A DNA stretch of 10,569 bases from Thermohalobaculum sp039026295 (GCA_039026295.1 JBCCMP010000150.1:1-10569); one strand, 5' to 3'; positions 1 to 8,137 are shown, numbered from the stretch's first letter. The notes: generated by a model not told the origin, from the letters alone. Numbers and translations are program-made.

Positions 1-564
1 CTGATTTCCGCCTTGCATAAATCTGTGCGTGGCTCTGATCCCGATGCTGCCCTTTATTGGCTGGCCCGCATGTTGGATGGTGGCGAGGATCCGCGGTTTC
101 TGGCGCGGCGCATCACTCGAATTGCGGTCGAGGATATTGGCCTGGCAGATCCTGTCGCCATGCAGCAATGCATCGCGGCCTGGCAAACCTACGAGAGGCT
201 GGGCTCGCCCGAGGGCGAATTGGCGCTCGCGCAAGCCGTCATCTATCTGTCGCTAGCTCCGAAGTCCAACGCCGCATACGTTGCCTACAAGTCAGCGATG
301 CACCTTGCGCATCAAACCGGGTCAAAGCCTCCACCCAAACACATCCTGAACGCGCCGACGAAACTGATGAAAGATCAGGGTTATGGCAAAGACTACGCCT
401 ATGATCATGGCGCAGAGGATGGTTTCTCAGGACAGGACTACTTTCCCGACGGGATGGCGCGGACGTCGCTCTACACCCCTGTCGAGCGCGGCTTCGAGCG
501 GGACATGTCCGCGCGGCTCGCATACTTCAATCGCCTCCGCGCAGAGCGGGCCGAAAATGATTGA
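1..564 (+). CDS. rarA: Replication-associated recombination protein A (RarA/MgsA), 3' portion
   Basis: This is the C-terminal part of RarA, an AAA+ ATPase of the clamp-loader/Holliday-motor group that acts at stalled replication forks and interacts with SSB. The frame is already open at base 1, so the ATPase domain with its Walker motifs lies outside the window. The visible 187 residues open with LISALHKSVRGSDPDAALYW, the conserved block joining the AAA+ lid to the C-terminal tetramerisation domain. Further family blocks follow: RRITRIAVEDIGLADP, LAQAVIYLSLAPKSNA and the C-terminal YTPVERGFE-type motif. The gene ends with TGA at 562-564 and overlaps the start of crcB by 8 bases, which suggests cotranscription and coupled translation. 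I see no frameshift or truncation at the 3' end. The family call is firm; only the 5' boundary is unknown. Confidence 0.95.
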   Translation: MISALHKSVRGSDPDAALYWLARMLDGGEDPRFLARRITRIAVEDIGLADPVAMQQCIAAWQTYERLGSPEGELALAQAVIYLSLAPKSNAAYVAYKSAMHLAHQTGSKPPPKHILNAPTKLMKDQGYGKDYAYDHGAEDGFSGQDYFPDGMARTSLYTPVERGFERDMSARLAYFNRLRAERAEND

Positions 565-940
565 GAAACTTGTCCTGGTTGCAATGGGCGGCGCGCTTGG
601 TGCCTGCCTGCGTTTTGCTTCCGTGTCGGGGATGGTTCGCCTGACCGGTGAAAGCTTTTGGGGAACTCTGTTCGTCAACGTTGTCGGTTCCTTTGTCATG
701 GGCGTCCTTGTCGTCCTGTTTCTGGAACGCATCACGGGCGAGACCAATCGAATGGCAGTGTTCGCGTTGACCGGAGTGCTGGGCGGATTTACGACGTTCT
801 CTGCATTCTCGATGGATGCAATGCGCTTGTTCGAACAGGGTCGCGGTTTAACTGCTTTGAGCTATGTGGGAGGATCGGTCCTGCTTTCATTGTTTGCGCT
901 TCTGGTCGGAGTTCTCTCGGCAAGAGCACTAGCGGTTTGA
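557..940 (+). CDS. crcB: Fluoride ion channel/exporter CrcB (Fluc)
   Basis: CrcB (127 aa) is a small inner-membrane protein. In this family it forms an antiparallel dimer that passes fluoride out of the cytoplasm and protects enzymes from fluoride toxicity. The sequence is almost entirely hydrophobic, with about four membrane segments. The family blocks are all present: GGALGACLR at residues 11-19, GTLFVNVVGSF at 36-46 with the pore asparagine N41, and GGFTTFSAF at 76-84, whose phenylalanines F78 and F81 match the pair lining the pore in studied Fluc proteins. The ATG at 557 gives the normal family length and lies inside the end of rarA (8-base overlap). The TGA at 938-940 overlaps the proposed start of the rRNA pseudouridine synthase gene. 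Because the start lies inside rarA there is no room for a fluoride riboswitch directly upstream, so expression probably follows the rarA message. Confidence 0.95.
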   Translation: MIEKLVLVAMGGALGACLRFASVSGMVRLTGESFWGTLFVNVVGSFVMGVLVVLFLERITGETNRMAVFALTGVLGGFTTFSAFSMDAMRLFEQGRGLTALSYVGGSVLLSLFALLVGVLSARALAV

Positions 941-1983
941 CCGGCGTTCAACATATTGCGGTCCCGGCAGACGATGCAGAACAACGCCTGGATCGCTGGA
1001 TCCGCAAGCGCTGGCCGCATGTGGGTCAGGGCCGCATCGAAAAAATGTGTCGGCGTGGACAGATCCGGGTTGATGGTGGCCGCGCCAAGGCCGCCACCCG
1101 GGTTGCCGCCGGTCAGGTCATTCGCATACCGCCTTTGCCCGCCCCCCAGGACGCGGACCGCGCAGGGCAGCGTGAGCAAGACGGCCGATCCGAAGTGAAG
1201 CCCGCGCTGATAGAAGAGCTTAGAGATGCGGTCGTTTTCAAAGACGAGCATTTGATTGCGCTGAACAAGCCGCCCGGCCTGCCGGTCCAGGGCGGCTCGA
1301 AGCAAAAGGTTCACCTCGGCCATCTTCTCCAGGCTTTGAGATTCGAGCGTCGTGATGAGCCTCGTCTGATCCATCGGCTTGATCGCGATACGTCAGGCAT
1401 TCTCATTCTCGCTCGAACCGGAGCGGCGGCGACTGCTATGTCGCAACTTTTTCGCTCACGAGCGGTCAGGAAGACCTACATCGCAGCCGTTGCTGGACGC
1501 CCCGATCCGTTGGCAGGAACAATCACTTACGGTTTGCAAAAAGCGGGCGACCGCGGGGCCGAACGCATGGAAGTCGTCCACCCCGACAGAGTCAAAGAAA
1601 GTGCAGGCGCAAAACCTGCGACAACGCAATACAAGGTGCTGGAGCACCTCGGTAATCGCATGTCTGCGGTCGTGCTTCGTCCGATAACCGGCCGAACACA
1701 CCAGCTTCGGGCGCACATGGCGGCTTTGGGCACCCCGATTGCCGGTGACGGAAAGTACGGGGGGCGCGGTCAGCAGAATCTCGGCGACGGCTGGGGCGCG
1801 GGGCTGGGCGGCGCTTTGAGTAGAAAACTGCACCTGCACGCCGCAGCGCTGAGCTTTCGCAATCCGATGAACGGCCTAGAGATGGACCTGTCCGCGCCGC
1901 TGCCTGTCCACATGCAACGAACTTGGGACACCGTTGGCTGGTCGTCAGCTATCTTGAGCGGTGATCCGTTCGAGGAATTTTAG
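937..1983 (+). CDS. rluC: 23S rRNA pseudouridine synthase, RluA/RluC family
   Basis: This 348-aa protein converts specific uridines of 23S rRNA to pseudouridine (in E. coli RluC: positions 955, 2504 and 2580). An N-terminal S4 RNA-binding domain covers roughly residues 10-70 (EQRLDRWIRKRWP ... GQIRVDGGRAKAATRV). The RluA-type catalytic domain follows, with HRLDRDTSG at about 146-154; the nucleophilic aspartate is D149. The later blocks RPITGRTHQLRAHMA and GTPIAGDGKYGG are also intact. I chose TTG at 937 because it makes a 4-base TTGA overlap with the crcB stop and gives the expected short N-terminus before the S4 domain. The first in-frame ATG downstream would remove part of that domain. The Shine-Dalgarno signal is weak, which fits coupling to crcB. 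The gene ends 8 bases from the flgI stop on the other strand. The family is certain; RluC rather than RluD or a paralogue is inferred from the S4-plus-catalytic layout. Confidence 0.9.
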   Translation: MTGVQHIAVPADDAEQRLDRWIRKRWPHVGQGRIEKMCRRGQIRVDGGRAKAATRVAAGQVIRIPPLPAPQDADRAGQREQDGRSEVKPALIEELRDAVVFKDEHLIALNKPPGLPVQGGSKQKVHLGHLLQALRFERRDEPRLIHRLDRDTSGILILARTGAAATAMSQLFRSRAVRKTYIAAVAGRPDPLAGTITYGLQKAGDRGAERMEVVHPDRVKESAGAKPATTQYKVLEHLGNRMSAVVLRPITGRTHQLRAHMAALGTPIAGDGKYGGRGQQNLGDGWGAGLGGALSRKLHLHAAALSFRNPMNGLEMDLSAPLPVHMQRTWDTVGWSSAILSGDPFEEF

Positions 1984-1991
1984 ACGCGTTG

Positions 1992-3089
1992 CTACTGCAC
2001 CAGTAACTCGGCATGCAGGGCGCCAGCTGCCTTAATCGATTTCAGGATGTCTATCATATCGCGCGGCCCAACCCCCAGAGCGTTAAGGCCATCGACAAGG
2101 TCGGCAAGGGTCACGTTCTCATCCACAAGTGCCATCTGCGCCTCGTCATCCTGGTCGATGTCTATGGTCGTCCTCGGCAGGACGAGCGATTCTCCCTCGG
2201 CGAACGGATTTGGTTGTGATGCGATTGGTGTTTCGCTCACGCGGATTGTGAGGTTGCCCTGACTGACTGCGACCCGGCTGATCTTAACATCTGCGCCAAG
2301 CACAATCGTCCCAGAGCGCTGATCCACGACCACACGGGCTTTGCGTGACGGGGCTACTTGCAGGTTCTCGATCGTCGCAATCAAGCGCGCCGCCCGTTGG
2401 CCCGCTGTCCCGAGGTCGAGCGTGACTGTACCGGAATCCTCCATCCGTGCGACGCCGCGCTGCAGTTCTGTATTAATGGCCTCTTCGATCCGCGCTGCTG
2501 TTGTAAAGTCCGGCTCGCGAAGTGCCAGCCTGATCCGGCTGAGATCATTCAGAACGAACGGAACTTCGCGTTCTATTCGTGCGCCGCCAGGGATTGATCC
2601 CGATGTCGGCACGCCGATCTGGGTCGTTGCCGCTTCGCCTTGTGCACTGACCCCGCCTGCGAGAATCGGGCCCTGAGCCACCGCATAAATCTCGCCATCG
2701 GCCGCATTCAGGGGCGTCATTATCAGTGTGCCGCCCAGAAGGTTGCTGGCGTCGCCAATCGCAGAGACCGTCACGTCAACGCGGCTGCCAGCCCTGGCAA
2801 ATGGAGGCAAGGTCCCCGTCACGACGACAGCCGCGACGTTTTTCGGGCGGAACTGCTCACCTTGAACATTCACGCCAAGGCGCTCCAAAAGATTACTCAG
2901 CGCCTCTTCGGTGAATGGCGCATTCCGAATTCCATCGCCAGAGCCATTCAATCCGACAACCAAGCCGTAACCGACGAGGTCGTTCCCACGAACACCCTCA
3001 AACTCGACGAGGTCCTTTATGCGTGGCATGGCGGCCGAAACAGCCGTCAATTGGGTCAGGAAAAGGACTGCAAGCAGTAAACGGATCAT
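1992..3089 (-). CDS. flgI: Flagellar P-ring protein FlgI
   Basis: FlgI (365 aa) forms the P-ring, a bushing in the peptidoglycan layer through which the flagellar rod turns. The N-terminus is a clear Sec signal peptide: MIRLLLAVLFLTQLTAVSA, with cleavage likely after A19 or A20, for export to the periplasm. The mature protein begins with the family block RIKDLVEFEGVRGNDLVGYG and continues through VVVTGTLPPFARAGSRVDV and GGTLIMTPL. It ends with LADLVDGLNALGVGPRDMID followed by ILKSIKAAGALHAEL, the usual C-terminus, so it is full length. GGGGATCAG directly before the ATG provides the ribosome-binding site. It is the last gene of the minus-strand flagellar unit, 24 bases after flgL. Its usual partners flgH (L-ring) and flgA (P-ring chaperone) are not in the window. 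Confidence 0.97.
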   Translation of the reverse strand: MIRLLLAVLFLTQLTAVSAAMPRIKDLVEFEGVRGNDLVGYGLVVGLNGSGDGIRNAPFTEEALSNLLERLGVNVQGEQFRPKNVAAVVVTGTLPPFARAGSRVDVTVSAIGDASNLLGGTLIMTPLNAADGEIYAVAQGPILAGGVSAQGEAATTQIGVPTSGSIPGGARIEREVPFVLNDLSRIRLALREPDFTTAARIEEAINTELQRGVARMEDSGTVTLDLGTAGQRAARLIATIENLQVAPSRKARVVVDQRSGTIVLGADVKISRVAVSQGNLTIRVSETPIASQPNPFAEGESLVLPRTTIDIDQDDEAQMALVDENVTLADLVDGLNALGVGPRDMIDILKSIKAAGALHAELLVQ

Positions 3090-3113
3090 TCTGATCCCCG
3101 CGATTGGTCTGGT

Positions 3114-4121
3114 TCAGAGGAAGTTGGCGAGCGATAGGTTCGACAGGCGCGCTGTGGTCGCGTAGGCCGTTTCAAGCTGATTTTCTAGCTCGGTCAGTTG
3201 AAGCGCTGCCTCAAAGCTGTCGGCCCCGGCGAGGTCGTTGAACCGCAGCGTAAGCGCCGCTTCGGTTGCAATGTTCCTTGACTTCTGTGCGGCAATGCGA
3301 GCCTCAGCAGAACCGACGCGGCCCTGAAGGTTGGCAATCTGAGAATCCGCGTTTCGCAGACCGATCGACGCCTGGGCTACCAGCTCACGGCGTTGGTCCG
3401 CAGGTATACCGTTGGTGGTATCGTATGCCGCAGCCATCACGGTGATGTTGAACAAAACGTCTCGTATGGCGGTCTCGTCGGCGCGCGCCGCGTAATCGAC
3501 CCGCTCGCCCGGCGCAACCTCGGTCACGGGTGCGTTGTTCAAGCCACCGTGATAGAACGTTGTTTCAAAAAGACCGGCTCCGCCCAGAAATTCCGATCGA
3601 AGCGCCGTGTAAGCTCCGTTCGCAGAAGCCGCGCCTTCAAGGAACGGCGTAGATGCGGCAAAAATTGATGCCGCATCTAACATTGGCGCGGTGCCTGCAT
3701 CATCGCCGCCGAACAGTGCGCGGCCGGCGATGCTAACGTTCAGCGCACTGATCGCCGATTCCAGCGATGCATTGGCAACGCCGCTTATGATTTCAAAGTT
3801 GGCGTCGGTTCCGTTCGTCAAAATCGGATCGACCGCATTGGACAGGTTCTGACCAAGTTCGCTCAATTGATCGAGGCTGCGCTGGGTCGTACTGGCGCGA
3901 AGCTCGGACAATGCAATGGAATCGGCGTAGCCCTGCAGATCGCCGATGGACTTTTCGATCTGCATCAACTCGCTGACCTGCCCGCGGCGCTCGGCGGTGA
4001 CATCAGCGAACCGACCGGTGACTGTCGCCACGCGTGTATCATCGCCTCGTTTGCGAAGGTCGGAAATGATCCGCGCCATCTCAGCGCTGCGAGGTTGAGC
4101 GGGAAAACCGAATTCAGGCAT
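3114..4121 (-). CDS. flgL: Hook-filament junction protein FlgL (HAP3, flagellin-like)
   Basis: This 335-aa protein is best read as FlgL (HAP3), which sits between FlgK and the first flagellin subunits. Support comes from position directly after flgK, a flagellin-like plan of helical ends around a small variable middle (ALFGGDDAGTAPMLDA near the centre), and the C-terminal coiled-coil block ELENQLETAYATTARLSNLS ending in LANFL, typical of flagellin-type D0 regions. The N-terminus (SAEMARIISDLRKRGDDTRVATVTGRFADV) is short and diverged from enterobacterial FlgL, with VTGRFADV standing where STGKRV-type sequence is usual. Its ATG shares one base with the flgK stop (TGATG), a classic coupling arrangement that should keep FlgK and FlgL in proportion. 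A flagellin paralogue is possible on sequence alone, but the context favours FlgL. Confidence 0.88.
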   Translation of the reverse strand: MPEFGFPAQPRSAEMARIISDLRKRGDDTRVATVTGRFADVTAERRGQVSELMQIEKSIGDLQGYADSIALSELRASTTQRSLDQLSELGQNLSNAVDPILTNGTDANFEIISGVANASLESAISALNVSIAGRALFGGDDAGTAPMLDAASIFAASTPFLEGAASANGAYTALRSEFLGGAGLFETTFYHGGLNNAPVTEVAPGERVDYAARADETAIRDVLFNITVMAAAYDTTNGIPADQRRELVAQASIGLRNADSQIANLQGRVGSAEARIAAQKSRNIATEAALTLRFNDLAGADSFEAALQLTELENQLETAYATTARLSNLSLANFL

Positions 4122-5593
4122 CAGGCTATCTCCGTGATTTCTTGCAGCATCCGCGACGTCGCCTGGATGATCTGAATGTTTGCAGAATACGCCTGTTCGA
4201 TCAGGATCAGTTGCTGCAACTCGAGGTCCGTATCGACGCCGATCTCTTCCGCTTCCGCTGTGGCGAGACTCTGGCGTGTCCCTTGCGCACTGGCCGTGTT
4301 GTTGTCAGCGTTGAAACGGGCGATGCCTGTCAATTCGACGATACCAGAAACCATCTCCGAACTGCTGAAGTTGCCGCTCAGGCCGGGGATCACGGACGCC
4401 GGCCTTCCTTGCGTCAGCGCGTCGACCAATTGGCGGGCGATGGCGTCGGAGGTTTCTGGTCCAGGTGCAACTGCATTCAGTCCGTCGCGCAGCAGCGAAG
4501 TCTGCCCCCCCTGAGACGGATCGACCAGAGCATTGACACTGATGCGTCCGGACAGACCTTCGATGATTGTGGGGTCGAAGATCGCGCCAGCATCCGTGAA
4601 AAGACCAGGGTCTGTCGCGGTCAATGTCGGATCAACGGCGGGATCCTGAAAGCGGCCAATCAGATCACCTGCAAACTGATCCAGCCTGCTTTGGAACTCT
4701 GTTGCGATCTGATCGCGCACGGCGAAGTTACCCGCGAGCGAGCCGGCTTGGATGCTCTCCCGGCCGACGCCCGGCGAGATATCCAGACCGCCAACTGTGA
4801 GTCCGGACAGTGCGCCGCCTCCAAGCGGATCATACGTCATCGCAGCGGTGATGATCGGTGAGCGCGTAAAAGTCAGCTCGGAGACCGTTTCCTGAAGAAG
4901 AAACACGCCTTCCTTCGTGTAGAGATGAATGACGTCGTTGCTGTTGTTTTGAATTTGTACCGGCACAATCGCGGAAACTTCGTCGATCAGTCTCTCGCGC
5001 TGATCCACGAGGATCGCGAAATTCTGATCGGCGGAGGAGAGGAGTTGTATCCGCTGGTTGAGTTCCTGGATGCTGTAGAGATTTCGATTCACTGTCGCGA
5101 CATCGGTCGCGATGTCAAAGTCCGCGCTCTGCCGCAGCGTTGCGACTTCGCTGGAAATCTGGTTCAGAATCCCGGTCAGATCGCGTGCGTCATTTACCAC
5201 CTGGATCTGGCGCGGCTGCGATTCCGGAGTTTCGGCGAACTGCCGCAGCGTTGTCTCGAACGTTTCAAGTCGGCGGAACAGGCCGTCAATATCGGTCGGC
5301 TCTCCAAGCACGCTGCCCAGGCGTGACAATGCCTCGGACTGCGGGGCCAGCAATGCGGCCTCACCATCTGCGTTACGCCGTGCGGCTGTCAGCCCCGGTG
5401 AGGCGGCGCGGTTCGCCGAGATAACCCGGACCCCTGCGCCCTCACCGGCCAGGGAAAGAGAACCGACCTCCAGTGTTTGTCGGCCATAGCCAGGCGTCAG
5501 TGCATTGGCCAGGTTGTTCGAGGCCGCCGCCGTAAGGCGGCTGTTCACACGAAGGCCACTGAGCGCGTTGGCCAGGGATGTGGATAGCGACAT
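4121..5593 (-). CDS. flgK: Flagellar hook-associated protein FlgK (HAP1)
   Basis: FlgK (490 aa) caps the finished hook and, with FlgL, joins it to the filament. It is exported by the flagellar type III apparatus, so no signal peptide is expected or seen. The N-terminus SLSTSLANALSGLRVNSRLT followed by ASNNLANALTPGYGRQ is the axial-protein rod/hook D0 block. The C-terminus (DTDLELQQLILIEQAYSANI, then QIIQATSRMLQEI) is the matching C-terminal D0 helix. Between them, coiled-coil segments (about residues 90-200, including QELNQRIQLLSSADQN and LVDQRERLIDEVS) match HAP1 proteins. The length suits alphaproteobacterial FlgK. AGGAGA lies 8 bases before the ATG. Upstream, a strong inverted repeat separates it from flgE; downstream its TGA overlaps the flgL ATG by one base. 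Confidence 0.95.
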   Translation of the reverse strand: MSLSTSLANALSGLRVNSRLTAAASNNLANALTPGYGRQTLEVGSLSLAGEGAGVRVISANRAASPGLTAARRNADGEAALLAPQSEALSRLGSVLGEPTDIDGLFRRLETFETTLRQFAETPESQPRQIQVVNDARDLTGILNQISSEVATLRQSADFDIATDVATVNRNLYSIQELNQRIQLLSSADQNFAILVDQRERLIDEVSAIVPVQIQNNSNDVIHLYTKEGVFLLQETVSELTFTRSPIITAAMTYDPLGGGALSGLTVGGLDISPGVGRESIQAGSLAGNFAVRDQIATEFQSRLDQFAGDLIGRFQDPAVDPTLTATDPGLFTDAGAIFDPTIIEGLSGRISVNALVDPSQGGQTSLLRDGLNAVAPGPETSDAIARQLVDALTQGRPASVIPGLSGNFSSSEMVSGIVELTGIARFNADNNTASAQGTRQSLATAEAEEIGVDTDLELQQLILIEQAYSANIQIIQATSRMLQEITEIA

Positions 5594-5619
5594 TGACCCG
5601 TTCTCCTGCTCTTAACCTG

Positions 5620-5652
5620 CGCCATGGCCTCGCGACGAACGAGGCCATGGCG
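5620..5652 (-). promoter_or_regulatory. Intercistronic stem-loop between flgE and flgK
   Basis: Two perfect 13-base arms, CGCCATGGCCTCG (5620-5632) and CGAGGCCATGGCG (5640-5652), surround a 7-base loop. In the minus-strand message the hairpin begins 12 bases after the flgE stop and ends 26 bases before the flgK ATG. No U-tract follows it, so it does not look like a standard intrinsic terminator. I infer a processing or stabilising element that protects flgE mRNA from 3' decay, or a partial barrier that lowers flgK and flgL expression relative to flgE. That would suit the roughly tenfold excess of hook subunits over HAPs in a flagellum. The repeat is seen directly; the role is inference. Confidence 0.6.
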
Positions 5653-5664
5653 TTGTCTGGTCCA

Positions 5665-7005
5665 CTATCGTTTCAGCGAGGTGGTCTCTTGCAGCATTTC
5701 ATCGACGGTCCGAATGACCGTCGCGTTCGACGAGAACGCCCGCTGCGTGACGATCATGTCCGTCAGCTCCTGCGCTACATCCACCGTGCTCTGCTGGAGG
5801 GCAAATCCGGCGATCTCGCCCGCGGGGCCTTCACCGGCGTCGAAGAAGAAGACGTCGCCACTGTTCGGGGAAATCTCGAAAGCTTGGTTGTCCAGCGCTC
5901 TCAACCCGTTCGGGTTTGGCACTGCCGCTAACGGGATCTGATAAAGCGCGCGTCGCTGACCGGTATCGTAAACACCGGAAAGGAACCCGTTAGCGTCGAT
6001 TTCCAATCCCTGCAGATTGCCCGCTGGCGCGCCGTTCTTGCTCAGACCGTTCGGCGTAAAAGGCGCCGCAAGCTGGCTCAGCCCGGCCCCTTGCGAGTTG
6101 CCGAGGAGTTGGACGGTGATGGGGCCATCGGCGACATGGATGGTCAGATTTCCGGATGCTGCATCGTAAGTTGCCGTCGTGCCGGCACCGTTGGGGTCAG
6201 TCGGATTTCCTGCTGCGGCTGCTGCTGAAACCAACTGTCCCGGCGAGTTGCGCGACCCGTCGAAGGCGAGGTCGAACTCGGCAAGCAGTCCCGGTGCAGC
6301 CGAGGCGCTATCGAAGAAAGACAGTTGCCACGAATTTGACGTTCCCGTCGCCGGGATGACGGGTGTGTACTGGATCGTCAGCTGATGCCGAAGACCGATC
6401 GCGTCAAAATATTCGATCGGCGACTGAATGGCCGCACCTGTGGCCGTCGACGCAGTTTCTTCCGCTGGCAGGTTTACGCCAAGTTCGATGCGCGTCGTTG
6501 AGTCCGCAGCGGTGAGGAAAGAGGACAGTCTTACAGGCTCCAATGATGTCGGACTGTCACGCGAGACGCTGGTCAAAAGTGCGCCGCTGGCGTCTGTCGG
6601 CCAGCCCTGCAGCGCGAGTTCGCCCGGCGTAATCAGGAACCCATCTTCATTCTGCCTGAAAGAGCCGGTTGCGACCATCTGGAATGGCCTCTGACTGCCT
6701 GCGAGGTCTGCCTGAGACAGCGGCGTCACAGGCAAAAGTCCGCTGCCCGAGACGGCGATGTCGGTGGAACTGTTCGAGGTGATCAGAGCGCCAGAAGAGG
6801 CAACATCGCGGAAGGTCGCGACGTTCACACCGCCCGCGGTAAAGCCGCCGCCCCCACTCGCGGTGACCAGCGATGAGAAATCAACATCTGTCCGCCGATA
6901 CCCGTTGGTGTTGGAGTTTGCGATGTTGTCAGAGATGACGGCAAGGCGCGTGGAGTTCACGGTCAGGCCAGCAACACCTGCATTCAAGCCAGATGACAGA
7001 CTCAT
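5665..7005 (-). CDS. flgE: Flagellar hook protein FlgE
   Basis: FlgE (446 aa) polymerises into the hook, the flexible joint between rod and filament. The N-terminal D0 block SLSSGLNAGVAGLTVNSTRL followed by ISDNIANSNTNGYRRTDVDF is the family signature. A glycine-rich turn follows (SGGGGFTAGGV), then the hook/basal-body block STDIAVSGSGLLPV and GSFRQNEDGFLITPGELALQ. The C-terminus (STVDVAQELTDMIVTQRAFS, then NATVIRTVDEMLQETTSLKR) is the matching D0 helix. Length and ends are complete. The ATG at 7005 follows an AGAAAGAGG purine stretch. A 113-base gap separates it from motB, long enough for its own promoter, and that gap contains a CtrA-like element. It is first in the flgE-flgK-flgL-flgI group. 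FlgD, the hook-cap scaffold, is not nearby. Confidence 0.95.
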   Translation of the reverse strand: MSLSSGLNAGVAGLTVNSTRLAVISDNIANSNTNGYRRTDVDFSSLVTASGGGGFTAGGVNVATFRDVASSGALITSNSSTDIAVSGSGLLPVTPLSQADLAGSQRPFQMVATGSFRQNEDGFLITPGELALQGWPTDASGALLTSVSRDSPTSLEPVRLSSFLTAADSTTRIELGVNLPAEETASTATGAAIQSPIEYFDAIGLRHQLTIQYTPVIPATGTSNSWQLSFFDSASAAPGLLAEFDLAFDGSRNSPGQLVSAAAAAGNPTDPNGAGTTATYDAASGNLTIHVADGPITVQLLGNSQGAGLSQLAAPFTPNGLSKNGAPAGNLQGLEIDANGFLSGVYDTGQRRALYQIPLAAVPNPNGLRALDNQAFEISPNSGDVFFFDAGEGPAGEIAGFALQQSTVDVAQELTDMIVTQRAFSSNATVIRTVDEMLQETTSLKR

Positions 7006-7080
7006 TCGATACCTCTTTCTGATACGGGGGCCGCGATGCCCTAGGTCTTCTTTCGCGTTGGAAAGGTGTTTGGCAGATTG

Positions 7081-7098
7081 GGCTTAAGCCGGTCCTAA
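7081..7098 (-). promoter_or_regulatory. CtrA-like element upstream of flgE
   Basis: Read on the minus strand this is TTAGGACCGGCTTAAGCC. It contains TTAG-N7-TTAA, matching 7 of 8 bases of the alphaproteobacterial CtrA consensus TTAA-N7-TTAA, and includes the perfect 10-base palindrome GGCTTAAGCC (7081-7090). It lies 75-93 bases upstream of the flgE start, inside the 113-base motB-flgE gap. CtrA is known to control flagellar genes in several Rhodobacterales, so a role in flgE-flgK-flgL-flgI transcription is reasonable but unproven. A near copy lies upstream of fliM. Confidence 0.4.
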
Positions 7099-7118
7099 CC
7101 GCAGGATGATTTCCCGGC

Positions 7119-8072
7119 TCAAAGGCCGCTCCGGAGCAGTGTGATCGCAATGCGCCGGTTCCTCGGTGCCTCCGGATCTGGTGAAACCGGATCTGTGGCG
7201 GCTCGTCCACTGACCCTAACGATTCGTTCCTCCCGCAGGCCACTGGCCATCAGCATGCGCCGGGCAGTGTTCGCGCGATCGGCACTGAGTTCCCAGTTCG
7301 AATAGCGTCGGCGGCTGGTAAAGGGTTTCGAGTCGGTGTGCCCGACCACCGCTAGATCATTCGTTGTCTGGCTGAGAACCGGAACAAGAATATCGATCAG
7401 TTCCTGCAAAACAGGTTCGGCGCCGGCTTCGCCCGATCCAAACAGCGGATCGCCGCGCAGATCACCAATCTCGATCACAAGGCCTTCAGGCGTCATGCGC
7501 ATCGAGAAGTGCTGAAGCAAGCCATCCTGACCTGCGGCTTCGATCTGCGCCTGAAGGTCCTCTGCGACCTCCGCAAACTCCTGCTGCCGCTTCGCCGCCG
7601 CCTCGGCCAGCGCCTCGTCGCTTACCTCTCCATCCGCGCCGGTTGGTGCCTGGGCCGGATTTCCATCCGCGCCAAGTTCACTTGGTGTTGTGCTCGCGGC
7701 ATCCTCCTCGGCCTCGATGTCGGGGACCTTATCCAGATCGCCGACATTTTGACCGGGCACCTTCGTACTCGGTTTGGCGCGAATGCCTTCCGTTGCAGTC
7801 CCTGCAGCCGTATCTTCGGAAAAAGCGGAATCTCCGGCCAGCATTCCCGCGCCGCCAGCGGAATTTCGGCTGATTGGAATGGCCGGGTCAAAATAGTCAG
7901 CCAGACCTTTTCGTTGCTCTTCCGATGTTGCGTTGAGCAACCACATCAGCAGGAAGAACGCCATCATAGCGGTCACGAAATCAGCATAGGCGACTTTCCA
8001 GGCGCCGCCATGATGGCCATCGCCGCCGCCCTTTGTGATCTTCTTGATGATAATGGGGCGTTCGCCGTCCAT
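7119..8072 (-). CDS. motB: Flagellar motor stator protein MotB
   Basis: MotB (317 aa) pairs with MotA in the inner membrane to form the ion-driven stator and anchors it to peptidoglycan. The N-terminus RPIIIKKITKG leads into the family block GAWKVAYADFVTAMMAFFLL. It holds the single membrane helix (about residues 28-47) and the ion-binding aspartate D31, equivalent to D32 of E. coli MotB. The plug and linker region (about 50-170) is long, acidic and rich in Ala, Gly, Glu and Pro. The OmpA-like peptidoglycan-binding domain follows, with VVGHTDSKPF, YSNWELSADRANTARRML and the closing NRRIAITLL. The protein ends soon after that domain, without the long tail of the E. coli protein. The start has GGGACA upstream. 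No motA is adjacent, unlike the common motA-motB pair. Ion specificity (H+ or Na+) cannot be settled from the sequence. Confidence 0.96.
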   Translation of the reverse strand: MDGERPIIIKKITKGGGDGHHGGAWKVAYADFVTAMMAFFLLMWLLNATSEEQRKGLADYFDPAIPISRNSAGGAGMLAGDSAFSEDTAAGTATEGIRAKPSTKVPGQNVGDLDKVPDIEAEEDAASTTPSELGADGNPAQAPTGADGEVSDEALAEAAAKRQQEFAEVAEDLQAQIEAAGQDGLLQHFSMRMTPEGLVIEIGDLRGDPLFGSGEAGAEPVLQELIDILVPVLSQTTNDLAVVGHTDSKPFTSRRRYSNWELSADRANTARRMLMASGLREERIVRVSGRAATDPVSPDPEAPRNRRIAITLLRSGL

Positions 8073-8124
8073 CGCTTGTCCCGCATTCTGCCAACAAAAC
8101 AGTCCTAGCGCGGAAGACTTGTCA

Positions 8125-8137
8125 TGCGGTTACCGCA
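8125..8137. promoter_or_regulatory. Operator-like palindrome TGCGGTTACCGCA
   Basis: Perfect 6-base arms, TGCGGT and ACCGCA, flank a single central base. It lies in the motB-fliM control region, 53 bases upstream of the motB ATG, in the part expected to be the motB leader. It could be a regulator binding site or a small hairpin; the regulator is unknown. Confidence 0.3.

Noticed and set aside
497..556. Fluoride riboswitch upstream of crcB
   Set aside because: crcB starts inside the rarA coding region, and the sequence just upstream is conserved RarA coding sequence.
1988..2007. Bidirectional terminator at the rluC-flgI junction (TACTG-CAC-CAGTA plus flanking GTT/AAC)
   Set aside because: The stem is only 5 bp with a short loop, the extension needs a bulge, there is no U-tract on either strand, and it overlaps the flgI stop codon.
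4142..4861. 239-codon open frame on the plus strand opposite flgK
   Set aside because: It is antisense to a clear FlgK with intact conserved ends, and its composition (rich in Arg, Cys, Gln) is that of a shadow frame.
7509..8108. 199-codon open frame on the plus strand opposite motB
   Set aside because: It is antisense to a convincing MotB, matches no family I recognise, and arises from the codon pattern of the GC-rich opposite strand.
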